Positions 26,873 to 35,871 of a DNA stretch of 64,000 bases are shown here, in pieces; within the stretch, counting starts at the first letter, position 1; every line of letters begins with the position of its first letter. The stretch comes from Shinella fusca (GTDB lineage Bacteria > Pseudomonadota > Alphaproteobacteria > Rhizobiales > Rhizobiaceae). The notes under the pieces were generated by a model, which saw nothing but the letters and a program-made list of their open reading frames with translations, did not search any database and was not told the DNA's origin. The position numbers were made by a program, and so were the translations under genes. Location of the stretch: the NCBI RefSeq assembly GCF_014203155.1, contig NZ_JACHIK010000002.1, positions 124,001 to 188,000 on the forward strand. Direction: 5' to 3'.

Positions 26873-27952
26873 ATGCAAGGCAGACACTATACCGCTCAGG
26901 CCCGCATCGCCCTCCGCGATCCCGATCCCGTCATCGCGGAATTCTGCGAGCACATGACCGAGCATAATGCCGTGGTGAGCGCCGGCCCGACCGGCCCGCT
27001 GCTGCGCATGGGCGGGATCAGCGCGCAGTTTTCCCGCGCCGGGGGTGAAACGGTGGTGGAAGTCGCCGCGCCGGACCTCGAAGGCCTCTATCTCGCCCGC
27101 ATGTCGGTGGCCTCGCATATCCTGGAATTTGCCGGGGACGACCCGCCGGAGATCGCCTGGACGGGCGACGGCGGCGAGATCGTCCGGCCGCCGAATTTCC
27201 AGATTCTTCAGGTCGTCGGCTGTCGGCAGGTGACGCCGCACATGCGCCGGCTGACCCTTTCCGGCGAGAACGTCGCGCGCTTTGCCGGGCTCGATGCGCT
27301 GCACCTCAACCTGATGGTCCAGCGCCCGGAGGCCGCCGAGCCGCAATGGCCTCGCGTCGGGGCGAACGGTGTGATCGCCTGGGACAATCCGGATCTGCGC
27401 CCTCTCATGCGCAAATATACCGTGCGCAGCGTCGATCTTGCCGCCGGCACGCTCGACATCGATTTCGTGCTGCATGCCGATGCCGGGCCGGGCTCGGCCT
27501 TTGCCGAACGCGCCGCGGTCGGCGACCGTGTCGGGGTGGTGGGGCCGGGCGGCGGTGGCCTTGCTGCGGCCGACTGGTATCTTTTCGCCGGCGACGAGAC
27601 GGCGCTTCCGGCCATCGCACGGATGCTGGAGCACCTGCCGGCCGATGCGCGCGGCCTTGCCTTCATCGAAGTCGCCGATGCGGCGGAGATCCAGGCGCTC
27701 GCCGGGCCGGCCGGCATTGCCGTTGAATGGCTCCTGCGCGACGGCCGGCCGGCGGGCGGCACCAGTCTTCTTGCCGATGCGGTGCGCGCCGCCGCCTTTC
27801 CGGCGGAGGGCGGCAAGGTCTATGTCTGGGCCGGCTGCGAATTCGAGGCTTTCCGGGCGATCCGCAGCCATGTGCGGCAGGAACGAGGGCTTGCCGGCAG
27901 CGAGCACCTCGTCGTCTCCTACTGGCGGCGCGGCACTCCCGAGAGCGAGTAG
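26873..27952 (+). CDS. Siderophore-interacting protein with DUF2218-like N-terminal domain
   Basis: A 359-residue protein with two parts. Residues 1-100 resemble the DUF2218 domain found at the front of rhizobial homologues (RHYTAQARIALRDPDPVI). From about residue 108 there is a ViuB/YqjH-type siderophore-interacting flavoreductase: FQILQVVGCRQVTPHMRRLTL, FAD-contacting RKYTVRSVD, and C-terminal VWAGCEFEAFRAIRSHVR and HLVVSYWRRG. It releases iron from the imported complex by reduction. The ATG at 26873 is 8 bases after the binding-protein stop. The gene is convergent with kdpD. Confidence 0.9.
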   Translation: MQGRHYTAQARIALRDPDPVIAEFCEHMTEHNAVVSAGPTGPLLRMGGISAQFSRAGGETVVEVAAPDLEGLYLARMSVASHILEFAGDDPPEIAWTGDGGEIVRPPNFQILQVVGCRQVTPHMRRLTLSGENVARFAGLDALHLNLMVQRPEAAEPQWPRVGANGVIAWDNPDLRPLMRKYTVRSVDLAAGTLDIDFVLHADAGPGSAFAERAAVGDRVGVVGPGGGGLAAADWYLFAGDETALPAIARMLEHLPADARGLAFIEVADAAEIQALAGPAGIAVEWLLRDGRPAGGTSLLADAVRAAAFPAEGGKVYVWAGCEFEAFRAIRSHVRQERGLAGSEHLVVSYWRRGTPESE

Positions 27953-27959
27953 GCCTCGC

Positions 27960-30662
27960 TCATTTCGCCTTCTCGGCCTTTGTCCTGTCTCCGATCGGGA
28001 AACGGATGACGATGCGCGTGCCCTTCTTCTTCACGGCGGGGCTTTCGGCATGGATGCGCCCGCCCATCGCCTCCACGAAGCCGCGCGCGATGGAAAGGCC
28101 GAGCCCCGTGCTCTGCTGCGTGCGGCCGTCCGGCTTGCCACGGCGGTGGAACTTGTCGAAGATGCGGTCGATGTCGGCCGGCGCGATGCCCTTGCCGAGG
28201 TCGGTGACCGAGATCAGCACGTCCGTCCCGTCGCGCCGCGCATAGACGTTGACCGGCTCCTCGCCGCCATATTTCACGGCATTGTCGAGCAGGTTGAAGA
28301 GCACCTGGCCGAGCAGCACGCTATCGCCCTCGATGGGCGGCAGGTCGGGAGCGATCCCCGTCTCGATGACCTTGCCCGGATAGTATTTGCGCGCCCGCTC
28401 GACGGCCGAGTGGATGAGTTCGGAGACGTCGATCCAGTCGCTCTTCGGCTTCAGCGTGCCCGATTCGATGCGCGTCATGTCGAGGAGGTTGGAGACGAAG
28501 CGGTTCATGCGGCTTCCTTCCTCCTCGATCGAGCGCAGCAGTTCGTCGCGTTCCTCTGCCGTCGTATCGGCGGCCGGCTGGCGCAGGCTCCGGACGGCGG
28601 AAAGGATGGTGGCGAGCGGCGTGTGCAGGTCGTGCGAAACGGAGGAAAGCAGCGCCTCGCGGTAGCGCTCGCCTTCGAGGCGCGCGGCCTGCGTCACGCT
28701 TTCGTCGGAAAGCCGCGCCCGGTCGAGGGCGATGGCCGTCTGGTCGAGGATGGCGGTCAGCGCCCGTTCGGCGTTGAGGTCGAGGCGCTCGTCGGAATGC
28801 TCGATGCCGCAGACGCCGACCAGCCCGTGCGGGCCCATCAGCGGACGGAACTCGAAGCGGCTCGCCGGCAGCGTTCCCGTGCCGAAGCCCGCCGGCTCCT
28901 GCTTGTCGCGCGTCCAGCGCGCGGCGGTGAAATCGGTGGCGTCGAGATCGGTATCCGGCGGCCAGACGGCGGCGACCTTGAGGTCGCCCTTCTCCGGGAC
29001 CAACAGCGCGACGTTGCGCTTGAGGCTGGCCTGGAGATAGGAGACCGCGAGCCAGATCGCATCGTCCCCGGTCGCGGTCGTCGCGAGCTTGCGGGAGAAA
29101 TCGTAGAGCGATTGCAGGGCGGCGGCGCGCACGCGCGAAACTTCCGCCTGTTCCTTGATGCGTGAGGCGAAGCTGCCGGCGATCACCGCCACGGACACGA
29201 AAACGACGAGCGCGAAGACCTCGTGCGGCGCGGTGATCGTGAAGGTGTGCAGCGGGTCGATGAAGAGGAAGTTGTAGGCGAGCGCCGAAAGAAGCGCGGC
29301 GATGAAGGCCGAGGCATAGCCGCCGACCACCGCTGCGCCGAGCACGGCGAGCAGGAAGAGCAGCGAGATGTTCGGCAGTTCGGCGAACTGGTAGACGAGC
29401 TTGCCCGCCACCGCCGTCACGCCGACGAGGCCGGCCGCGACCAGCGCGGCATGGCGCAGTGAAGCGATGCTGACGGCCGGAAGGGCGGCAGCCGGCATGG
29501 CCGGCTTGTCCGCCTTCTCGGGCGTCACGAAATAGACGCCGAGGCCGCTGGCGCGGCGCGACAGCGCATCCGGCAGGGAGCGGGAGAAGAACCGCATCCA
29601 GCCCCGCTGGCGCCGGGCGCCGATGACGATCTGCGTGGCGTGCTCGCGCCGCGCGAGCTTCAGGATCTCCTCGACGAAATCCGTGCCGGCCACCCGGCGC
29701 GTCTCCGCACCCAGTTGTTCGGCCAGCCGGAACAGCGCCTCGATGCGCTGCAGGCGCTCCGGCGTTTCTTCTTCACGGTCCGCCCGCTCGATGGAGACGA
29801 CGAGCCAGGGCGCGTGGAGGCCTGTGGCGAGCCGCGCGGCGACGCGCAGCACCTTTTCCGAAAGATCGTCCGGCCCGACGCAGACCAGGAGCCGCTCGCC
29901 GGCCGCCCACGGGCCCTCGATAGCATTCTGGCGGAGGTAGTCGACCATCTGGTCGTCGACCCGGTCGGCGGTGCGGCGCAGCGCAAGTTCCCGCAGTGCC
30001 GTCAGGTTGCCGAGGCGGAAGAAACGGTCGACGGCGCGGCTGATGCTTTCCGGCAGGTAGACCTTGCCTTCCTTCAGCCGTTCGATCAGCTCGGTCGGCG
30101 GCAGGTCGACCAGCACGATCTCGTCGGCCTTCTTCAGGACGAGGTCCGGCACGCGCTCGCGCACCGTCACGCCGGTGATCTGCGCCACGATGTCGGCGAG
30201 GCTTTCGAGATGCTGGATGTTGAGGGCCGTCCACACGTCGATGCCGGCGGCAAGCAGTTCCTCGACGTCCTGGTAGCGCTTGGGATGGCGGCTCGCCTCC
30301 GGGTTGGAATGGGCAAGCTCGTCGACGAGCACGATGCGCGGATGCCGGGCGAGCGCGCCGTCGAGGTCGAATTCCTCCAGCACCTTCTCGCCCTGGACGA
30401 CCTTGCGGCGCGGCAGCACTTCGAGCCCGTCGAGAAGGGCGGCCGTCTCGCTGCGGCCATGCGGCTCGACGAGACCGACGACGATATCCACGCCCTCGGC
30501 CTTGAGTTTGCCGGCGCGCGTCAGCATGGCGTAGGTCTTGCCGACGCCGGGCGCGGCGCCGAGGAAGACGGTCAGCTTGCCGCGCTGCTCCTTTTCGGCG
30601 GCGCCGGCGGGCATTGCATCGGTGTCGGGTTTGCGATCGTCGTCACGGTCGTCGTCCGCCAT
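27960..30662 (-). CDS. kdpD: Osmosensitive K+ sensor histidine kinase KdpD
   Basis: A 900-residue membrane histidine kinase. In order: KdpD N-terminal domain with Walker A GAAPGVGKT (residues 35-43) and VDELAHSN near 110; USP-like domain (about 245-375); four membrane helices (about 400-490); GAF-like domain; HisKA box SSVSHDLHTPLATI with phospho-acceptor His677; and HATPase with NLLDNAVKYGG, DLGKGIAP and STGLGLSIARG. The start at 30662 (MADDDRDD) is preferred over 30683. KdpD normally pairs with KdpE and controls the kdpFABC potassium pump, yet none of these is within the window on either side. The next gene downstream is the convergent siderophore-interacting protein gene. Confidence 0.94.
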   Translation of the reverse strand: MADDDRDDDRKPDTDAMPAGAAEKEQRGKLTVFLGAAPGVGKTYAMLTRAGKLKAEGVDIVVGLVEPHGRSETAALLDGLEVLPRRKVVQGEKVLEEFDLDGALARHPRIVLVDELAHSNPEASRHPKRYQDVEELLAAGIDVWTALNIQHLESLADIVAQITGVTVRERVPDLVLKKADEIVLVDLPPTELIERLKEGKVYLPESISRAVDRFFRLGNLTALRELALRRTADRVDDQMVDYLRQNAIEGPWAAGERLLVCVGPDDLSEKVLRVAARLATGLHAPWLVVSIERADREEETPERLQRIEALFRLAEQLGAETRRVAGTDFVEEILKLARREHATQIVIGARRQRGWMRFFSRSLPDALSRRASGLGVYFVTPEKADKPAMPAAALPAVSIASLRHAALVAAGLVGVTAVAGKLVYQFAELPNISLLFLLAVLGAAVVGGYASAFIAALLSALAYNFLFIDPLHTFTITAPHEVFALVVFVSVAVIAGSFASRIKEQAEVSRVRAAALQSLYDFSRKLATTATGDDAIWLAVSYLQASLKRNVALLVPEKGDLKVAAVWPPDTDLDATDFTAARWTRDKQEPAGFGTGTLPASRFEFRPLMGPHGLVGVCGIEHSDERLDLNAERALTAILDQTAIALDRARLSDESVTQAARLEGERYREALLSSVSHDLHTPLATILSAVRSLRQPAADTTAEERDELLRSIEEEGSRMNRFVSNLLDMTRIESGTLKPKSDWIDVSELIHSAVERARKYYPGKVIETGIAPDLPPIEGDSVLLGQVLFNLLDNAVKYGGEEPVNVYARRDGTDVLISVTDLGKGIAPADIDRIFDKFHRRGKPDGRTQQSTGLGLSIARGFVEAMGGRIHAESPAVKKKGTRIVIRFPIGDRTKAEKAK

Positions 30663-30803
30663 ACTTTCTCTCATGTTCCGCACGGCCTGCGCTGTCCAAG
30701 CTGTAGCATGTTCGCGCGCAGTTCGCCGATGATTCCGAAAGACGGCTTTCTATACGGTTTTCCCCCCGTTCCGCCATGCCTGTTTCAGGCGGTCTTTTTC
30801 CCG

Positions 30804-32195
30804 CTATTTTTCAAGCCGCCGCTTGAGACCTTCGATGATGCGGGTCGCGAGCGTGTCATAGTCGCCGTCGAAGTGGTGGCCGCCCTTGATGCGGATGGAT
30901 TCGACGCCCGATGCCTTCAGCGTCGGGCAGGGATCGTCGTCCTCCTCCGAGCCGTAGATGCATTGCACGTCCCCGGGATCGATCTTCGCGATGTCTTTGA
31001 CGGGGTCTCCGCCCGCGCCGGCTCCGGCAACGCCCAGCCAGCCTGTCACGGAAACCTCGTAGTCGACCTGGCGGGAGAGCGCCATGAGCGTGACCTGCGG
31101 CACGCGGGCCCTGTCCTCCGGCGAAAGGAGGTTGTAGGTGGCCGGCATGATGTCCGCGCCGAAGGAATAGCCGACGAGCAGGACATGGCTCACGTTCCAT
31201 TTCTTGCGGAACGTATCGATGATGCGCGCAAGGTCGTCCGCCGTCTCCTGCGGCTTGCGCTCGGACCAGAAGTAGCGCAGCGAATCGACGCCGACGACCG
31301 GAATGCCGCGCTGCTGGAGGGCGCCCGCCACCTCCTTGTCGATGTCGCGCCAGCCGCCGTCGCCCGAATAGACGACGGCCATCGTGTCGTAGGCCGGCGC
31401 CGCCTTGAGGATGGTGAGCGGCAGGCCGAGCGGGGAATCCGTGTCGCTTTCCGCATCCATCCGGTCGGCGAGGGCCTGCCCGAGGACGTCCCCGGCGGTT
31501 GCCGACGCATCGCGCACGTCGATGTCGGGATGGGCCTTCCTGAGCGCGGCGACATGGTCGCGGCCGTCCTGCGCCGCATCGGCGGTGAAGAGCACGGTGA
31601 TCGCGGCGGGAAGCGGGCCGTCCGTCAGGCCGTAGACGGTGCGGCCGTCCGCTTTCGTCTTGGCGGCGGGCGTGCAGAGGATCCTGTCGAGGGCGATGCC
31701 GGCGTCGGGATCGACGGCGACGGCCTCGCCGACGGTCGCGGCCGGGCTCTGGGCGACCATGGCGAGCGCCAGCGCGCCGCCCTCGCCGATGCCGGCGACG
31801 ATCGGCGGGTGGTAGCTCGTGGAGCCGCCCGCGCGCTGCACCTGATGGGCGAGCGATTCGATATCCGAGATCATGTAGACGCAGTCGTCGGACGCCTTGG
31901 GATCGTCGCTCTCGGTGTTGGCCTGCAGGGCCTTCAGATAGGCGGGCAGGTCGATGCCGATGACGGCGGCGCCCTTGTCGACGAGGGCGGCGGCCTGCTC
32001 GTCCTCTGCATCGCCCCATCCGTCCGCGCCGGAGATGAGGAAGATGCTCGCCTCCGGCGCATCGTCCGGCATCAGGATATGGCCGGGCGGGATCATGCCC
32101 GTGTCGAAGGTCTGCCCGCCATCATCGGCGGCCGCGGCAAGCGGCAGGAGGAGGGCGGCAAGCAGCCCGGCGGCGAGGCGAGGGGAAAATGTCAT
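30804..32195 (-). CDS. acvB: AcvB/AtvA/VirJ-family lysyl-phosphatidylglycerol hydrolase
   Basis: A 463-residue exported protein. A signal peptide (LAAGLLAALLLPLAAAADD) is followed by two alpha/beta-hydrolase-like halves. The first half has GIGEGG, with no serine at the elbow. The second half has VGYSFGADIMP with Ser344, likely the nucleophile, and a late His in KGGHHFDGDYD. In rhizobia and Agrobacterium AcvB works in the periplasm and hydrolyses lysyl-phosphatidylglycerol made by LpiA. It overlaps lpiA by 4 bases, so the two are translationally coupled. Confidence 0.92.
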   Translation of the reverse strand: MTFSPRLAAGLLAALLLPLAAAADDGGQTFDTGMIPPGHILMPDDAPEASIFLISGADGWGDAEDEQAAALVDKGAAVIGIDLPAYLKALQANTESDDPKASDDCVYMISDIESLAHQVQRAGGSTSYHPPIVAGIGEGGALALAMVAQSPAATVGEAVAVDPDAGIALDRILCTPAAKTKADGRTVYGLTDGPLPAAITVLFTADAAQDGRDHVAALRKAHPDIDVRDASATAGDVLGQALADRMDAESDTDSPLGLPLTILKAAPAYDTMAVVYSGDGGWRDIDKEVAGALQQRGIPVVGVDSLRYFWSERKPQETADDLARIIDTFRKKWNVSHVLLVGYSFGADIMPATYNLLSPEDRARVPQVTLMALSRQVDYEVSVTGWLGVAGAGAGGDPVKDIAKIDPGDVQCIYGSEEDDDPCPTLKASGVESIRIKGGHHFDGDYDTLATRIIEGLKRRLEK

Positions 32196-34789
32196 TTCGC
32201 AATCACTCCTTTGACGCCGCCGCCGATGAGGAAGGTCACGTCCATGAGGGCGAGCGCCGCGCCCGTTCCGTTCGATACCGCAAGATAGCGCGGCTCCCAG
32301 CGCGGATGGAATTTCGACTTGAAGGCGCGCAGGCCCTTGAAGTTGTAGAAGCGCTCGCCGTGCTCGAAGAGCGTTCCGCCGACCCGGTCCCAGACCGGGG
32401 CCGCTTCGCGCCGCGCCATGCCCGAGAGCGGCGCCATGCCGAGGTTGAACTGCCGGTAGCCCTCGGCCTTGAGGTATTCGAGGATGCTGGCGAAGAGGAA
32501 ATCCATCGTGCCCTTCGGCGCCTCGGGGGCAAAGCGCATCAGGTCGACGGTGGCTTCGTGCCTGGTGTTCGTCACCATCAGCGTCGCGAAGGCGACGATC
32601 TTATCCTCCAGCCGCACGACGGCGACGGGCTGGGCGGCGACGTAGGCATCCTCGAAGGCACCGAGGGAGAAGGTCTTCTCCTTCGTCTCGTGCTCGGCGA
32701 GCCAGCCGTCCGAAATCGCCCGGAGATCGGCAAGGACGGCGTCGACCGCGCCCGGCGGCACGACGGAGAAAGTGAGGCCGTCGCGAAGGCCGCGGTTGTA
32801 CGACTGGCGCAGGTTCGCAAAGCGGCTTCCCTTCATCTCGAAACCGGCGAGATCGATGACGGCGAGCTCCCCCAGCTTGAAGGCGCGCAGGCCCACATCC
32901 GCGCAGGCCGAAAGCAGCGGCGGCGAAATCTGGTAGAAGGCGGGCCGCCCGCCACCCGCGCGCGCCGCGCTGACGAACTGCCAGACGAGCTCGGGAAACT
33001 CCTCCTCCGCGCCGATCGGGTCGGCGAGCGCGATCCACGAGCGGCCGTGGATGCCGTACATGATGAAGGACCGGCCGGATGGGGAGAACAGCAGCCGCTT
33101 GTCGCCCATGCGCACGAGATTGGCGTCGGCGAGGTCCTGTTCCATGGTGATGGCGACGGCGCGCTCCAGTTCCTCCTTCGTCGGCCCTTCCGTGCGGAAA
33201 TGCGCCGGGCGGAGCAGGCTGGAGAGCGCGAGCGCCGATGCGGCGATGGCAAGGCCGAGAAGCGCGCGCAGGCCGCGCGGGGCCTCCTCGGAGAATTCGA
33301 ACTGCCACCACAGGTCATGGCCGTATTCGGTGTCGCGGTAGACGAAGAGCAGGATGACGAAGGCGGTGACGAGGATGACGCCGATGGCCGCGAGCCAGGA
33401 GGGGCCGAGCGTCTGGCGCAGCAGCGAGCTGTGCCGGTCGAAGGCGCGGGCATTGACGAGGAGCGCGACGATGAAGAGGGCGAGCAGCGCCGCCTCGAAG
33501 ACGGCGATTGCCTTGAGGAAGGCGAAGGCGAAGGCGACCGCCGCGCCCCCGAGCGCCACCCACCAGGCCCCGTCCAGCCGCTGGCCGAGGCCGCGCGCGG
33601 CCACCACCAGCAGCAGGCCGAGGAGGCTGGAGAGGAAATGCGCGCCCTCGACGATGGGCAGCGGCAGGTAGGTTGCCAGCACGTCGAGGTCGGAATCGGG
33701 CGTCGGCACCACGCTGGAGAAGATCAGCATGGTGCCGAGCACCAGCGACAGCGTCGCGATCAGCGCCGGGGCCAGCTTGCCGGCAAGCTGCGCGGCCTCG
33801 GCCACGCGCGGGCGCAGGGTGAGCTGCCGCATTTCCGTGACGAGCAGCAGGATCGTCGAGAGGAGGAGCGGCAGGACGTAATAGATCAGCCGGTAGAGCA
33901 CGAGGCTGCCGAGGAGCTGGTCGATGCTGATGACATTCGACAGGCCGGCCATGATGACCGCCTCGAAGACGCCGAGCCCGGCCGGTACATGGCTGAGGAC
34001 GCCGAAGCCGATCGCCACCGCATAGACGGCAAGGAAGGTCGGCCAGCCGACATGGGTTTCCGGCAGGAGCACGTAGAGCACGGATGCGGCGGCGGCGATG
34101 TCCAGCGCCGAGACGAGGAACTGGCGGGAGGTGGTGCGGCTGTCGGGCAGGCGCAGGCTGAAGCCCCGGATATCGATTCCCTTGCCGGCGCGGCCGATGA
34201 AGAACACGGCCGCCAGGACGGCGAGAACGGCAAGGACGATGGCCCGCAGCCAGCCGGCGTCGATGCCGAGGATGCCGGCGACGCGCGGGGCGACGGCGAG
34301 GGTGGCGAGCGCGCTGACGGAGAGGAGCCCGAGGCCGAAGGAGAGCGTGACGAAGGCGATGACGCGGGCGATCTCGCCGGGCGAGAGGCCAAGCCGGGAA
34401 TAGGCGCGGAAACGGATCGCCCCGCCGCTGAGCGGGCCGAAGCCGACGGTGTTGCCGACGGCATAGGCGATGAAGGCCGTGACGGCCACGGAGGGGAACG
34501 GCGTCCTGCGGCCGACATAGTCGATGGCGTTGACGTCGTAGAGGACGAGCGCGAAGAAGCTGAGGCCCGTAAAGAGGATCGCAAGGGCGATGGCGCTCCA
34601 GGACGTGTCGGAAAGCGCCGCCAGCACCTCGTCGTAGCGCACTTCGGCGGTGAGGCGGTAGACGCCCGAGGCGACGAGGGCGAAGATCAGCAGGCTGGCC
34701 GCACCCAGGATGTAAAACCGATAGGTCAGGAAGAACCGCACGATCAGCGCCGGCCGATCCTCGACAATCCCGTTATTCTCATTCGACAT
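32192..34789 (-). CDS. lpiA: Phosphatidylglycerol lysyltransferase (LpiA/MprF)
   Basis: An 865-residue membrane enzyme. The N-terminal half holds about a dozen or more helices of the flippase-like domain (SSDUF0104 type), with NTVGFGPLSGGAIRFRAYSRLGL near residue 110. The C-terminal DUF2156/GNAT-like catalytic domain starts near residue 530, with FMKYGIHGRSWIALADP-like spacing and the end NFKGLRAFKSKFHPRWEPRY. It moves lysine from Lys-tRNA to phosphatidylglycerol, which gives acid tolerance and resistance to cationic peptides. In Rhizobium the lpiA-acvB operon is induced by low pH. The start at 34789 is preferred over 34819. Confidence 0.95.
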   Translation of the reverse strand: MSNENNGIVEDRPALIVRFFLTYRFYILGAASLLIFALVASGVYRLTAEVRYDEVLAALSDTSWSAIALAILFTGLSFFALVLYDVNAIDYVGRRTPFPSVAVTAFIAYAVGNTVGFGPLSGGAIRFRAYSRLGLSPGEIARVIAFVTLSFGLGLLSVSALATLAVAPRVAGILGIDAGWLRAIVLAVLAVLAAVFFIGRAGKGIDIRGFSLRLPDSRTTSRQFLVSALDIAAAASVLYVLLPETHVGWPTFLAVYAVAIGFGVLSHVPAGLGVFEAVIMAGLSNVISIDQLLGSLVLYRLIYYVLPLLLSTILLLVTEMRQLTLRPRVAEAAQLAGKLAPALIATLSLVLGTMLIFSSVVPTPDSDLDVLATYLPLPIVEGAHFLSSLLGLLLVVAARGLGQRLDGAWWVALGGAAVAFAFAFLKAIAVFEAALLALFIVALLVNARAFDRHSSLLRQTLGPSWLAAIGVILVTAFVILLFVYRDTEYGHDLWWQFEFSEEAPRGLRALLGLAIAASALALSSLLRPAHFRTEGPTKEELERAVAITMEQDLADANLVRMGDKRLLFSPSGRSFIMYGIHGRSWIALADPIGAEEEFPELVWQFVSAARAGGGRPAFYQISPPLLSACADVGLRAFKLGELAVIDLAGFEMKGSRFANLRQSYNRGLRDGLTFSVVPPGAVDAVLADLRAISDGWLAEHETKEKTFSLGAFEDAYVAAQPVAVVRLEDKIVAFATLMVTNTRHEATVDLMRFAPEAPKGTMDFLFASILEYLKAEGYRQFNLGMAPLSGMARREAAPVWDRVGGTLFEHGERFYNFKGLRAFKSKFHPRWEPRYLAVSNGTGAALALMDVTFLIGGGVKGVIAK

Positions 34790-34894
34790 GGTTCGATCCG
34801 CGCTGGGCAACGGCTGCATATCGATCCGGCTTGTGGCAAATGTCGGGCAGGTTGTGACGGGAGATAGCCTTCCCGCAGGATATTTCGCGCGGTG

Positions 34895-35812
34895 CTAGTC
34901 GGCGAGGCCGGAAAGGGCCTCGCGATCGGCGGCATAGGCGATGAAGACGGCCTTGAGATGTTCCGCCGCCGGCGAAAGGCTGTGGTGGCGGCGCTGGAGC
35001 AGCGAGACGTCGCGCATGACCATCGGCTCGATGAGATCGACGGTCGTCACCCGCACGGCCGAGGCGAGCTGGCTGGAGTTTTCCGGCAGCACGGCGACGC
35101 CCATGCCGGCGGCGATCATGCTCATGGCGGTGGTGGAGAACCGCACCTCGTATTTCGGCCGGTAGTTGGGCACGACGCGCAGGAGATTGTGCTCGACGAT
35201 GTTGCGCAGCGGGTTGGCCGCGGCAAGCGTGATGAGGGTTTCGTCCTTCAGTTCCGTCCAGCGCACGGACTTGCGCTTGGCGAAACGGTGGTCTTCCCGG
35301 CAGACGAGCATCAGCTTGTCGCGCAGCAGGGCCGTCGCGGCGATCTCGGGATCGTCCTCCGACAGCGTGCCGACGGCGATATCGACCTCGTTGCGCTTCA
35401 GCGCCGGGCTGATCTGCTCTTCCGGCATGTCGCGGATGCTGACGGAGATTTCCGGATACATGCGCATGAAGCGCGCAAGGATCGGCGGCACGATGGTCGC
35501 GGCCAGCACGATCGCCGCGGCGATGGTGACCTGGCCGCGCTTCAGCGAGGCGTTGTCGCGCACGTCGCCGACCGCAAGCTCCAGATCCTTCAGGATCTTG
35601 CGCGCCTGCGGCAGGAATTCCTGGCCGACGAGCGTGAGGGAGACCATGCGCGTGTGGCGGTCGAACAGCCGCACGCCGATCTCCGTCTCGAGGTCGCGGA
35701 TGAGGATGCTGACCGCCGACTGGGTGATGTGCAGGTTCCGGGCGGCGAGATTGAACTGGCCAAACTCGGCCACCGCGATGAAGGCCCTGAGTTGCCGCAG
35801 GGTTATGTTCAT
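34895..35812 (-). CDS. LysR-family regulator next to the BMP-type importer
   Basis: A 305-residue LysR regulator. The HTH is in residues 1-60 (LRQLRAFIAVAEFGQFNLAARNL, SAVSILIRDLETEIGVRLFDRH) and an effector domain follows. It is similar along its length to the LysR protein at 44116-45012, including the shared RLFDRHTR and the end SLSPAA. It lies 59 bases downstream of the importer ATPase gene on the same strand and 105 bases before lpiA. It probably controls the importer block rather than lpiA, but this is inference. Confidence 0.92.
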   Translation of the reverse strand: MNITLRQLRAFIAVAEFGQFNLAARNLHITQSAVSILIRDLETEIGVRLFDRHTRMVSLTLVGQEFLPQARKILKDLELAVGDVRDNASLKRGQVTIAAAIVLAATIVPPILARFMRMYPEISVSIRDMPEEQISPALKRNEVDIAVGTLSEDDPEIAATALLRDKLMLVCREDHRFAKRKSVRWTELKDETLITLAAANPLRNIVEHNLLRVVPNYRPKYEVRFSTTAMSMIAAGMGVAVLPENSSQLASAVRVTTVDLIEPMVMRDVSLLQRRHHSLSPAAEHLKAVFIAYAADREALSGLAD

Positions 35813-35871
35813 GTCCGCGCCGCCTTCCTGTTCGTGCGGTTCGTATAAAACGCTACCGCGCGTTCTCCTGT

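Noticed and set aside
34895-35812. LysR protein as direct regulator of lpiA-acvB
   Set aside because: It is on the same strand upstream of lpiA, but it directly follows the importer ATPase gene and resembles the other pathway LysR; a role with the importer is more likely.
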